This document shows positions 9,683 through 20,100 of a stretch of DNA of 64,000 bases, one piece after another (positions within the stretch are counted from its first letter, which is position 1; every line of letters starts with the position of its first letter). The translations under genes and the position numbers were made by a program. Location: the NCBI GenBank assembly GCA_002786025.1, contig NHNW01000011.1:62001-126000 (forward strand). Reading direction: 5' to 3'. The DNA comes from Zasmidium citrigriseum (Eukaryota; Ascomycota; Dothideomycetes; Mycosphaerellales; Mycosphaerellaceae). Below the pieces are notes generated by a model. That model ran no database searches. It saw only the letters and a program-made list of their open reading frames with translations, and was not told the DNA's origin.

Positions 9683-12244
9683 ATGACAACCGACGGCTCT
9701 GGTGCGCCGCCACCGAAGAAGAGGCGACGAAGAACCGCTGCGAGCGGTGCTACCGACGACTGCTTTACCTGTAGAAAACGCGGCGACGTCGTCTGCGATC
9801 GCAAGAGACCATATTGCACACAATGCATTGAGATTGGGCGAGAATGCTCGGGATACAAGACGACGTTGACCTGGGGCGTCGGGGTAGCCAGTCGGGGCAA
9901 GCTACGCGGGCTGTCGTGTCCAGTGACAGCGAAGAATGGCGGTGCTGTTGTTGCAGATATCGACGATGGCGAGGATGAAGGACGTCGAAGAAAGAATTCC
10001 GTGAGCAAGGTAGTCAAGACCGAGGAACGCAACGACGTCACCACCGCTGCCAGCAGCAACAACGCACAAGCACAAGGCTATCAACAGCCACAGCATTTCA
10101 ACGGTCCTACATCTGCGCCTAGCCACACGCCGTCTTTCACGCCCACGCTGCCGACCATCACGTCTGGCCAGCAAGGATGGCACGTTCCTGGATACCAAGA
10201 CCACCTCCAAGCTAGTAGACCGAATGGGCCAGAACGACCTTCCGTGTTGAGACATCACTCTCTGCAGCACATACATACATCGCTGGGCCCGCAGTACGAT
10301 GCACATGGAATGCCAACGTCCGGCAGCTCAGTGGGCTCGTTTGCAGATGCAGAGTTCCACTCGCCGCTGGAATACCCGCATACCCCCGGGTCGACCACAT
10401 ATACCGATCCCTTCTCGCAGTCGGCTCCGGTTTCGTATACCAGCCAACCGCTGAGTAGTTCAATTGATTCCTGGGCCGAGACGTTGAGCTCCAGCATCGA
10501 TTCGTTACGCAGTGCAGGGTCATACCACCATGATACGCCGTTGGAGACCCCTCGACCCGACTTCAACCCATTCAATCAAGGCATCGCGACCCATGATGAG
10601 ATTCTCTTTTCTCCTGGCTATGAAGTCTCCTACAATCCATTCGACTTCCCGGACGATCAACAGCAGGACGACCAAGATGCAGACCAGAAGAGCCTTGCGA
10701 TCTTCGATCCTCGGTTCAGTGGGCCGTTCTTCCAGGTCACGCCTCGTCTACAATCGTTGATGGAATACTACGATCGCCATGTTTGTCCTTTCCTTGTTGC
10801 ATTCGACGGTCCTGAGAACCCTTATCGGAAGTACGTACTTCAGCTTGCCACGCAAAATGAAGGGTTGCAGAATGCTGTAGCAGCTCTCGCCACCAACAAT
10901 CTTCGCATGAGAAAGGCAGAGCCGCGAAGACAAATGGGTTTCGTGGAAGAGATCACTGATGCGTTTGATGGCTCATCAAAGAGCAACCACCTCAACGAGC
11001 CTACGCCAGAGGAGACCTGCTACAAGCAAATGTCTATCGACCAGCTCAACATGCAACTCACAGATCCTCGGGCAGCACAGGATGACTCCGTCCTAGCCAC
11101 CCTCCTCATCCTCTGCCTCTTCCACGTCTGCGACTCCGGTTTCAGCAAATTCAAGACCCAACTCGCCGGCGTCCAGAAACTGCTCTCCCTCCGCAGCCCA
11201 CACGGCCAATCCGACTTCACGCAATGGGTCGAGATGTTCTTCATCTGGTTCGACGTCATGACAAGCGCCGTCAACGACCGCGAGATGCAAATCAAAGGCG
11301 AATCCCTCGACATGCTCGACTACTCAGCCAATCTAGGCGCCCTGGAACAATTCTCTGGCTGCGACGGCCGCCTCTTCAAACTCATCGCCCGTCTCGGCCG
11401 TCTCAACCTCCTCGCCCAAGGCCGCCCCGTCAAGAACCAAGGCAATGCAGTCCCACGCCCTCCCATGCCACACAATCCCATGTACCCCAAACAACACAAA
11501 CGACGAAGACCCATGCCTCCACGCTCCCTCTCCGCGGCCGACTACGACAACCTCGACGGCAACGGCTGGGGCACACCAATCATCTCCTCGTCAGACGAAG
11601 AAAGCACCGCCTCCGCCGACGACGAAGGCCTCTCCAGCGCCATCCCCGACAGTCGCGCAGAATTCTGGTCCGAATGGAACGACATCCGCTCTCGTCTGCA
11701 ACACTGGCAAATGGACACGCCCTTCAACGGCACCCCTCCACCACCGTCAACCACCGCTCCAGAGTTCGAAATGGGCCAACGAGACCTGCTACACATCAAC
11801 GAGAGTTTCCGCTACTCCGCCTTGCTCTATACCGAACGTCTCGGGCACCCAGTCCTCCCCAGCTCGCATCAGAATTTCCAAAAGTACGTTTCCAAAGCTC
11901 TGTTCCACATCACCGCATTGGAGATCACAAGTTGTGTGAACAAATTCCTGCTGTGGCCATTATTCATCACGGGGACCGAGTGTGTGGACGAAGGGCACCG
12001 GAACATCATTCGTGCCAGGTGTGTCGAGGTGCAGAAGGAGAGTGGGTTCTACAACAACATTTCTGGGTTGGAGGTTTTGGAGAAGGTTTGGCGAGAGGTG
12101 GGAAACAATGTACAAGGCATGGAAGCAGCGGAGATCAAGGCTCGCAGGCGAGACTCCGAGGCCGGCAGGACGGGACGATATGGACAGGCGTTCAGGTGGA
12201 GAAAAGCCATGGACAGAGTCGATGGAGAGTATGTTGTTGTTTGA
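9683..12244 (+). CDS. Zn2Cys6 binuclear-cluster transcription factor
   Basis: Nuclear DNA-binding regulator of the fungal Gal4-type class; the target genes are unknown. It is a single exon of 853 codons. A basic stretch PPKKRRRR (residues 10-17) serves as a probable nuclear signal next to the zinc cluster, whose six cysteines are C27, C30, C38, C45, C48 and C55. The spacing between the second and third cysteine is seven residues, not the usual six. After the cluster comes SGYKTTLTWGVGVASRGKLRG, which I associate from memory with one subgroup of fungal Zn2Cys6 proteins. The middle (about residues 470-560, around LLILCLFHVCDSGFSKFKTQ) resembles the Fungal_trans_2 regulatory domain. A disordered Ser/Pro-rich region separates them, and acidic Ser-rich sequence lies near residue 635. 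The gene is convergent with the GPI-protein gene downstream. Confidence 0.9.
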   Translation: MTTDGSGAPPPKKRRRRTAASGATDDCFTCRKRGDVVCDRKRPYCTQCIEIGRECSGYKTTLTWGVGVASRGKLRGLSCPVTAKNGGAVVADIDDGEDEGRRRKNSVSKVVKTEERNDVTTAASSNNAQAQGYQQPQHFNGPTSAPSHTPSFTPTLPTITSGQQGWHVPGYQDHLQASRPNGPERPSVLRHHSLQHIHTSLGPQYDAHGMPTSGSSVGSFADAEFHSPLEYPHTPGSTTYTDPFSQSAPVSYTSQPLSSSIDSWAETLSSSIDSLRSAGSYHHDTPLETPRPDFNPFNQGIATHDEILFSPGYEVSYNPFDFPDDQQQDDQDADQKSLAIFDPRFSGPFFQVTPRLQSLMEYYDRHVCPFLVAFDGPENPYRKYVLQLATQNEGLQNAVAALATNNLRMRKAEPRRQMGFVEEITDAFDGSSKSNHLNEPTPEETCYKQMSIDQLNMQLTDPRAAQDDSVLATLLILCLFHVCDSGFSKFKTQLAGVQKLLSLRSPHGQSDFTQWVEMFFIWFDVMTSAVNDREMQIKGESLDMLDYSANLGALEQFSGCDGRLFKLIARLGRLNLLAQGRPVKNQGNAVPRPPMPHNPMYPKQHKRRRPMPPRSLSAADYDNLDGNGWGTPIISSSDEESTASADDEGLSSAIPDSRAEFWSEWNDIRSRLQHWQMDTPFNGTPPPPSTTAPEFEMGQRDLLHINESFRYSALLYTERLGHPVLPSSHQNFQKYVSKALFHITALEITSCVNKFLLWPLFITGTECVDEGHRNIIRARCVEVQKESGFYNNISGLEVLEKVWREVGNNVQGMEAAEIKARRRDSEAGRTGRYGQAFRWRKAMDRVDGEYVVV

Positions 12245-12720
12245 ACAGACTGGTAGTTGCCAGAGACACGCCATCATGAAATGAACTTGTTCAGAATGCT
12301 CCACCTTCCCACGTGTCACAACGACAAGGATTTGGCACCCACGGGCAACATGAAGGCGTGTAGCGCGACCACGAGAGGGAGAGGTTGATGGAGTACAAGG
12401 CGACAACAGGAAAAAGAAGGTAAAAGTAGCAACAACGCCTCGGTGGGCCCGTCATTACATTATGCACGCTCAATGTTACAATTACAGAAGGGCCGGTCAG
12501 GCCTGTTCATCATGGCCCAATGCCCCATCATGTGATTCCCGAAAAAGAAAAGCAGTAAGCATGCACGCTGGGGTATATCCATCGCGCCAGTACGCCTGAG
12601 CACCATCGCTGTGTTTCCCATCCATGCAAAATCATCTCAAGCCGTGAAGTCGTAGTGTCAAGTGAAGGTCGCCGCTCTTGCAGGCAGCAGTCTCTCTCTC
12701 GACAGCAGTGTCATCTCAGC
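12245..12720. other. Convergent intergenic region
   Basis: Between the 3' ends of the transcription-factor gene and the GPI-anchored protein gene. No coding potential was recognised; it presumably holds both 3' untranslated regions. Confidence 0.5.
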
Positions 12721-13650
12721 TTAGACGAAGATCAAAGCACCCATGACGGCGCCGAGACCCATGAGGCTTGGCTGGTTGAGGTAGGCGGCGTTGGTCGTCT
12801 GCGGCTCCGGGCCAGACGAGGTTGGCGCGGTTGCGTCGCCAGTGGTCTCGCCCGCTGGTGGTGCCTCGGTCGTGGTAGCGGATGGGACCTCGGTGGCGGA
12901 GCCAGAAGTGACAGTGTTGAGGGTGGAAGAGCTGGCGTTGGTTGGGCCGACCTCGTTGCTGGAAACGGACGAGCCCTCGGTTGGGCCTGGAGGAACGACA
13001 GAGGTGGAGGTCTCTGGGGTCGGGACAGCGGAGGTCTCGCCAGCTGGGACGGTGGTGGTTGCAGTGGTAGCAATGGTGCTCTGGACCGTGGTGGTGGTGT
13101 CGGTCTCCGAGGATGGAGGAGCTGGTGGGGCCTCAGAGGACGCGGAGGTTGGAGCGTAAGGAGTTGGGTAGGTCGCCGGAGACGTGGAGGAGACTGGGTA
13201 ACTCGGGACTGTAGATTCTGATGGTAAGCTTTCTGGCCTCGAGGATGCAGATGGATTGGAGGCCGAGGATGGAGATGGATTGGAGGCCGATGATGCAGAT
13301 GGATTGGAGGGGTATTGTGATGGAGGGGGAGCGGTTGCTGTGACGGTGAAGGTGGTTCGGCCAGGGAAGGTAGCTTGTGCGGATATGAGGACGCTGAGGG
13401 CATTGGTGTTGTCGGGGAGTGATGATTCAATGGCTTGTGATAGCACAGTGAGTGCATTGGGGCTGCCCGTGGCAGGTGGACACTCACTGGCCGAGCATGA
13501 CTCTGGGTAGATGGTCGCCGTGACTGCGAGATGTCAGTATTCTGTTCGAGCAAAGAGTGGATGATGAGGCAGATGCGTACCAGTGGTGGTCACATCAGCG
13601 GCGGCGAAGGCCACGAGGGCGGCGGTGCCGAAAGCAATGACAGAGCGCAT
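12721..13650 (-). CDS. Ser/Thr/Pro-rich GPI-anchored cell-wall protein
   Basis: Probable secreted mannoprotein attached to the plasma membrane or wall by a GPI anchor. Two exons are inferred on the minus strand: 13650-13581 and 13523-12721, with a 57-bp intron between them, giving 290 residues. The first exon encodes a clean signal peptide, MRSVIAFGTAALVAFAAA. After splicing a short conserved-looking part follows (VTATIYPESCSASECPP, the only two cysteines). Next come a globular-looking segment, long Ser/Thr/Pro/Ala sequence expected to be O-glycosylated, and a hydrophobic C-terminus (LMGLGAVMGALIFV) preceded by small residues, as in GPI signals. It is not a CFEM protein, because the eight-cysteine pattern is absent. 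Three 8-residue repeats lie near residue 110. The function is otherwise unknown. Confidence 0.82.
13241..13312 (-). repeat. Three 24-bp in-frame repeats in the GPI-protein gene
   Basis: Units at 13241-13264, 13265-13288 and 13289-13312 encode eight-residue repeats of the type NPSxSSAS. They lie in the glycosylated stalk, where copy-number variation would change stalk length without breaking the frame. Confidence 0.85.
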
Positions 13651-15188
13651 CTTGACGTCTGGCGGGTGGGTTGTCGGTGTCGACGGTGGAAATTGATGCA
13701 CGGGGAAGAGTGCGGTGGTGCGGATGCGGTTGTTGATGACGGTGGTGGTAGTTGATGGATGATGGGACACCGTTGAATCAATGTTGTGGTTGCTGGTGAG
13801 GTGGAAGAGAGAAGAGAAGAGACGAGCAGCGGAAGTTTTGAAGAGGCGGGTTTGGCCTCAGGCGCCCCAGCCACCCGCTTTCCCTAGCAACAGCACGACG
13901 CACGCAAACGCCGCAGCTGCTCCCCTCGCACATGCAGTTACACCGCAGGAGGTCTTTCCCTTCTCCAATTTCACGGTCTGTGCAAGGTGCGCTTTCTTGC
14001 AAGTCAAACTCGGTATCTGGCATTTGCGCTACACCGTGCGACTTCCCTCTTGCCCTGCCTGCCTCGCGCGACCGCCATACGTGCGACGACACAGCATCGC
14101 CGTTTGTATGAGACCTACCGTGGCAATTTGATGCCCGGTTTGCTGCATGCTGCACCCACGAGCGTCCTTTCACGGCTGTTCACATGCCTGTGGGAAGAGG
14201 TGAAGTCCGTGAAAGTTGGGAAGGAAGGAGCAAAGTGGGGCGTCCCTGCTCGATGTGGCTGGTTCGGCAGCGGCCGTGGCCAATAGCGCGCTCGTGCGCT
14301 GACGCCACGCCGTTTCACCTGCAAGGGCCTCCCCGTTGCAGCTAGGCGCGACAAGCAAGGAATATTGATGCATCAGATTCAAGGAAGGAACGTGTGCTCG
14401 ATCATCTCAACCAGAATAACTGCACCGCATATACCCATTGGCCCAGTGATTGCAGAGAATCGACGAAAGATACAAGAGATACATGTCAACGGCCGCTAGA
14501 AGCAGGAAATGCATGTTCACTACTACGACGCCTCAAACTGTGCTCTTTGTCAATGTCCTACTACACGAGGCGGACTGCGGATTGCAGGATGGCGGCATTC
14601 ATCCCTTATGTTCTCTGCTGGATTGCGATTCATTTCTCCCGCCACTCTGTCCAGCAAGGCAGCTATCGATCGATTTGTTGGCTCGTCAATTTGAAGTCAT
14701 TGCCGTCAGGTCGCACCACTCAATGCCGAACGCTCCGAGAACACGGAGGACTGCGCTCATCCCGCCAGCTTTGTTGGATGCGTGCATGGCCTCTGCCGAT
14801 ATCACAGCTCGGATAGTGGATTACGCGTGCTCAACCGTGCAACCCAGCAGCTGTGGCATGATCGTTACATCTGAAGAGGCTGAATGAAGACGGAGAGTAA
14901 ACGTTTGGTAGAGATCGATTGTGTGCTACGAGCTAAGACTGGTATATTGTGTTCTATTTGAGGACCTGGAATACAACAGTCAGCCATTGTCTCATGATTG
15001 TTTTGTTGTATCGAGAGTGCGTTTTGAATGTTGATCAGACAGCAGTTGGACAAATTGAATCCACATTGTAGTTCAGAACAGGTCTGTGTTATTTGTGGTA
15101 TCATCATGAAAGGGTTGTAAGAAAGAGTGTTGAAACGTACCTTGAGTGGGTCCTTTGCGCGTAGCAGAGTTGAAATGCGATTGCCGCA
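13651..15188. other. Intergenic, no supported gene
   Basis: Holds the promoter of the GPI-protein gene on its left. Overlapping plus-strand frames at 14394-14816 and 14450-14887 (about 140 codons each) show no signal peptide or family resemblance, and neither is clearly better than its reverse-strand competitors. I see no tRNA or other RNA gene here. Confidence 0.4.
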
Positions 15189-16238
15189 TTAGGATTGCCT
15201 CGGACGTTTGAAGAAGTTGGATATCTTTTGCTGCTTCTCATCGTGTGCTGTTCGACCAATGCCGCCTCGCTGTCTTTTCAGACCGACGAGATGATCTTTC
15301 TTGTCAATGCCTCGAATGAGCAACGACCAGCCGACAAGTATTTGTGAGTCAACATTGGCAACTCGATCTGTAGTGTCAGTCGTGTTCGGGCCAGCACCTT
15401 GTTCTGTGGTCCTGGGTGCGGCTGTTGGTTCCTCAGGCCTGTCCTCACCAGCATCAGTCGAGGCCTGCAAAGTTTCGTCAACGACAGCAGCAGCAGTAGC
15501 CTGGGTCAATGCCAGCTCCAAGTATCCTGTATTGCCCCAGCCACCAAGATGCTCGAGGATGAGGCTCCCACGAGCAGCAGTGATCTCAGGATCAACCGTA
15601 ACACTCTTCGGCGGCAAGCGCTTTAGAATCCGTTTCCAGAGACTGGACAGCAACATGCCATGAGAGACGACGGCAACGACACACTTATCAGCGTCTGAGT
15701 CGCGTCGACATAGAAGCATAAGGTGCTGGTCCAGAAAAGTATCCGCACGCTTGCCCATCGCCTCTTTGCTCTCGACATCGACGAAGCCAGAATCATCCTT
15801 ATGCTGCTCACGATGTGCCTCTTTTCCCGACTTCTTCGGATCCGAGCGAGCCTGAAAAGGCTTGCCCTCATAGTAGCCAAAGTCCTGCTCGATCAGCTCG
15901 GGCGCCGTGGTGATCTCGACGCGATCGCCATCTGCAGGCTTGGCCTGGGCAGTCTCGATAGCCTGAGCAGTCTTGTGAGCCCTGGAGAGGGGCGAGGCGA
16001 AGATGTGCGTGAACTTCACGCCATTCGTAGCGAAATGTTGGCCAAGACGGCGAGCTTGCTCGACACCGTGGATCGTCAAGGCGGAATCGCGGACGCCGGC
16101 GTACAAGCCTGCCACATTGTCGACTGTCTCTCCATGGCGGATCAAGTAGAGGTCCATGAAGTGGGCGAGGTCGGATGCATGTTGGTGGTTGGTGGGAGAA
16201 GAAGGAAGAGAAGAGCAAGCTCGAAATCCCAAAGCCAA
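15189..16238 (-). CDS. Histidine phosphatase (phosphoglycerate-mutase-like) with C-terminal PIP box
   Basis: Phosphatase of the histidine phosphatase superfamily (branch 1, phosphoglycerate-mutase-like); the substrate is unknown. It is a single exon of 349 codons from the first ATG. The catalytic RHGE motif is R34-H35-G36-E37, followed by LYAGVRDSALTIHGVEQARRLG, SPLSRAHKTAQAI (second arginine) and VVSHGMLLSSLW with the second catalytic His. The more probable start is the internal ATG at 16155-16157, which begins MDLYLIRHGE directly at the core strand; the 27 upstream residues look like leader. After the catalytic domain comes an acidic, Thr-rich linker, then a basic tail ending QQKISNFFKRP. 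That tail is an exact match to the PCNA-interacting consensus Q-x-x-I/L/M-x-x-F-F at residues 336-343 (15210-15233). It is divergent from the RRM gene. Confidence 0.88.
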   Translation of the reverse strand: MALGFRACSSLPSSPTNHQHASDLAHFMDLYLIRHGETVDNVAGLYAGVRDSALTIHGVEQARRLGQHFATNGVKFTHIFASPLSRAHKTAQAIETAQAKPADGDRVEITTAPELIEQDFGYYEGKPFQARSDPKKSGKEAHREQHKDDSGFVDVESKEAMGKRADTFLDQHLMLLCRRDSDADKCVVAVVSHGMLLSSLWKRILKRLPPKSVTVDPEITAARGSLILEHLGGWGNTGYLELALTQATAAAVVDETLQASTDAGEDRPEEPTAAPRTTEQGAGPNTTDTTDRVANVDSQILVGWSLLIRGIDKKDHLVGLKRQRGGIGRTAHDEKQQKISNFFKRPRQS

Positions 16239-16363
16239 ATTTTCAAATGAGATCGACTAGGCGCACGTGACTCTCGACGACACCTCAACATCAATCAACT
16301 TCAAAACTCCAAACCTCCATCAAATCCAAAGGATACAGAGGCAGAAGAAAAGGGAAATCTATC
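16239..16363. promoter_or_regulatory. Short bidirectional promoter
   Basis: Only 125 bp separate the start of the phosphatase gene (206 bp if its internal ATG is used) from the start of the RRM gene on the opposite strand, so both must share promoter DNA. No specific factor site is assigned. Confidence 0.6.
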
Positions 16364-16939
16364 ATGGCCGACCCAACCCGCCAACAAAAATCCACCCTCT
16401 TCATCGGCGGCCTCGACCACCAAGTCACCACCCAAACCCTCCACGACGCCTTCATCCCCTTTGGAGAAATCGTCGACATTTCCCTACCCAAACCCGAACT
16501 GTAAGTCACAACCCATCATCCCATCCTCTCTATACATCGTTACTAACATTTTTCCTCAGTGCGTCGAATAAAGACCCCCACCGCGGCTTCGGCTACGTCG
16601 AATTCGCCCTGCCAGAAGACGCCCGCGAAGCCATCGACAACATGGACCAAGCCGAGCTGTATGGCCGTGTGATCAAGGTGAATCAGGCGAAACCGCAGAA
16701 GGACGCGAATGAAGGGCTGGGGAGTCGGACGGCGATTTGGGAGCAGGTACGCCATTTCTTATTTCTTATTTACTTTTGCACTGGGCTTCTTACTGATTCT
16801 TGTGCAGGAAGGCTACGCCGCCAAGTACAACGTCAACCAGGGCGATGCGGCGGACGAGGACGAGGGACAGAATGGCAGACCCGAAGATCCGATGCAAGGG
16901 CTTGAAGGACTGGATGAAGCTGGGCCGAGAATGCAATGA
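16364..16939 (+). CDS. Small RRM RNA-binding protein (Cyp33/PPIE N-terminal type)
   Basis: RNA-binding protein, probably nuclear and spliceosome-associated (inference from similarity to the RRM of cyclophilin E/Cyp33). Three exons are inferred: 16364-16500, 16560-16746 and 16808-16939, with introns of 59 and 61 bp, for a 151-residue product. Residues about 10-90 form one RRM, with RNP2 TLFIGGL and RNP1 RGFGYVEF both intact. It is followed by the sequence AIWEQEGYAAKYN and an acidic tail. The cyclophilin domain found after this RRM in metazoan PPIE is absent, because the frame stops at 16939 with no further coding sequence before the convergent gene. Confidence 0.88.
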
Positions 16940-17159
16940 CCTGGAAGTACGCTTTAATTTGGCAATTAGCAAGGCGCTGTGGAGTTGGATGGAAACGAGA
17001 TCGGAACGGAGTCACAATTCGAAAATCTTGTATGTGTACAGGCTGCCAAAAATTACAGGTCTTTCAAAAGGGGGTATCGTGCAATCGTGCTTGCATCGCT
17101 TTTCTGTCCAATCATCAAACACGTTCAGTCTCCAACGATCCCATCTCCTGTCATGCACA

Positions 17160-20100
17160 CTACGCCCCACCATCATTATTCGCAAGGCGCGAGTTACTTG
17201 TGTTGAAGAAGCTCAACCTCTTCTTCAGTGCACCGATCCCTCCACTTCCATCGCCGTCTTTGGAGTCCTGTTCTGTGTTGCTCCGGAAGAAGCTCAGTCG
17301 GCTCGAACTTCGCTCGCGCCCGCTACGACTGCCAGCACGCGAGCGGCGGCCTTCCTCGTTGCCCTCTTCAACTCCATTCGGTCGTCCTTGCCTCGACGAT
17401 GCCCTTCGCAGGAAAGGCAATGACATTCGTCGTCCTCCACGCTTCTCAGGTTCCGGTTCCTCCTGAGCTCCAGCAGCAGCCTGCTGCTGTGGTGCGACCG
17501 GCGGTACATCGTTGGTCATGGACGTTCGCGGACTCACATCCTCTATTACGCCATCTCTTTGCGGGAACAGAATTGAAAGCTCGTGCTGGAATGTGGCTTC
17601 GAACCTCGGCACGATCTCTGCCCTTGTAGGCAGATACTGAGGCTTCTTATACAGACCCAGACATCGCTTGATGGCGAGTGCATGATCTAGCAATGCGACT
17701 TTGAGCGCAGTCTGCATCGAGTCCAGTGCTTGCTCCCGGCCATAAAGAGAAGGATCGATCTCACCAGATGTATTGTCGGCGATCTCCGAGGCAGGAAGCA
17801 GGCCGTGGTATCGAGCAACGCTGGTATCCGAGTTCGCATCGACCGAGCTGAGCAAGTCGTCTGTCAGTCTTTCCATCTCAGTGTCATCGTCCCCAGTCAC
17901 TATTCTCCTCTCCACGGCTAGCAGCTCTTGGGTCTTCCTCGTTGTTCGTTCAATTGCAGCTTCGATGGGCAGGAGGGTGACCGTCTCAATGTTGACAATC
18001 TCGCTTCTGCGCAAGATCGTTGGAAACTCTTCAGCCGTCGTATAGAGCATCTTTTCCACGACTTGTTCAGTGATGGGCACATCACGAGCTGGCTGCCGTG
18101 CTGTAGTCGCGAACTTTTGCGGGTTGGCGATGAGGTTGTACTCTCTCACAGCCTGCGAGACTTTGGTGCGCTGGTAGACCATGTGGTCGAGATCTTTGTT
18201 TGGACCAACAGCGAAGATTTGCAGAAACTGGCCCTCAACCTCAGGCTCTGCACCTTGGCGCAGGACTTGAGCTTGAGGATGAAGCTGTTGCATCCGGTCC
18301 TCGAACATGGCCAGTCGATCCGTGGCGGCACCTTCAAAGACGAATTGTTTGTCACGTAGAGTCGGCGGAAAGCCCAGACCTCGGTATACAACCCTGAAAT
18401 AGCGTGGCATGATCCTGTCGCCGCTGGCAATGCGCTCCTGGATAGCGGCAATGGCTCTTTGTGCCCTCGCGAGTTTCGAGAAATCGAAGATGTTGAGCTC
18501 GTACTGCACGGCCAGCTCTCGATACGCAGCCAGCGCTCGTTTCCAAGACTTGCCTTTCTCGTAGTGTTGGCAGATCTGGAAGTACAGCCCTTCCTTTCGC
18601 TCGAAGGCCGTCTGCGCTGGCAACTGAGGATCCGTCATCTCTGGAAGATTTTGTGATGGATCCCAGTCGTAGCGGTCTGCATGCATCTGTAGTGCCAGGC
18701 CAGCTTCAGTAACATTGCCACTGGCAATCTGCATGTCAGCCAATTGGTGCACGTATCTGATGTACGCTTCTTCCGACTGCACGTCTCTCAAGAACTCCAT
18801 TAGGTGCAAGGTGTCGACCAGCCTACTGGCATCGTTGATCGCTCCACTCTGGTGTACGCTGCCCAACATGACGAGCAAGTCGTCAATCTTTCCGAACATT
18901 TCCACAACAGCCTTGTACAAGCTGTCTTCAATGGTTCGCTGCAAAGGCTTGAACTGTTCCAGCATCTCAGGGACGAAAGTCTTCTGCAGCACACTTTCCG
19001 TGACGCTCTTCGTCCTGCAAAGTTTGTCCAGACAGTCGATCATGGCCGTCTGGATTACGGAAAGATCTTGGTCAATCTGCCAAGAGCTGACGATCATAGA
19101 GCGAAGCACTTCAATGGCGACGGCTCGAAGACTTGCGTGTACGCTGAGGCACAGCTCCACGACAGGCGCGACGAATTCGGGAACGAATTGTACTTGGTAT
19201 CCGCCCAGCTTCTCGAATCCATGGAGTCGGGCGGTTTCCGTGTCTGTCTCCCATCCAATTGATTCCCAGGTCCTCTTCAGTAGGTTAGCTCCAAGCTCGC
19301 GAACATCGCCAGCGATCTTCCACACTGCTCTTCGCTTCTGTTCAGGGAACGTTTCCATGGCAAGAGCTGGACTGCTAAGCGATGCGAAGAGGGTGCTGAA
19401 GTAAGCCCGCCAAATGTCGGTATCGAACTCAAGCGCTTGTGAGGTGTCTGCAGCGTAAACATCTGGTAAGGAGTCCACGAGTACGTCTGAGATGCGTTCC
19501 AGAGCCGTCATGCCGTATCTGTGATGGCACACCAATAAGCTGAGCCAGCTGCGTGGGAAGGCCTCGCAGGACAAGATGCTCTGTCCGACTTTCAGTGCTT
19601 GTTGCAACACGGTGGTGATGTCGACCTGGTTGGCGTCGAAGTAGAGCTTTCTCTCCGACGTCAAAGCTGCAGCAAGCAATGCCGAGATCTCCAGTAAAGC
19701 CTCATCTATGTTGATATCCTGGGTGGTTGGCTTCGATGGGAATGGATATGCCGTCGGGAACAGCATGCTAAATACACGCTTTGGAGGCGGCGGGCTGTTC
19801 TGCAACACCATGAACGACTCGGTCAGCTTGGGCACGTACTGACAACTTTCTTCACCAAGCTCTTCCATCTGCGCAGCTACGACCGAGCAACAGAGACGGA
19901 CCTGATCTCTCCACTGCTGGTCGACCTTCGTAGTATGGCCCCAGTATGGATCCAGCCATCTGAAAGTGTTCGCAATCAATGTCGTCCTCGTTTCTGGTAA
20001 TTTGAACAGCTCCAAGTGACTGTAGTTGACGATCAAGATCAGTCTGTACAAAATCATTCGACCTTTGGCACGTGAGCAAGAATCCAACAGATCGGTGGCG

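Noticed and set aside
11224..12279. 351-codon frame overlapping the Zn2Cys6 gene
   Set aside because: Arg-rich shadow in another frame of the real transcription-factor gene.
12655..13221. 188-codon plus-strand Gly/Trp-rich frame
   Set aside because: Antisense shadow of the Ser/Thr-rich GPI-protein gene, which has a signal peptide, a consistent intron and a GPI end.
12721..13650. CFEM-domain identity for the GPI protein
   Set aside because: Only two cysteines in the mature protein; CFEM needs eight.
14394..14887. Two overlapping ~140-codon plus-strand frames
   Set aside because: No domain, signal or conserved motif; neither is better than the alternatives.
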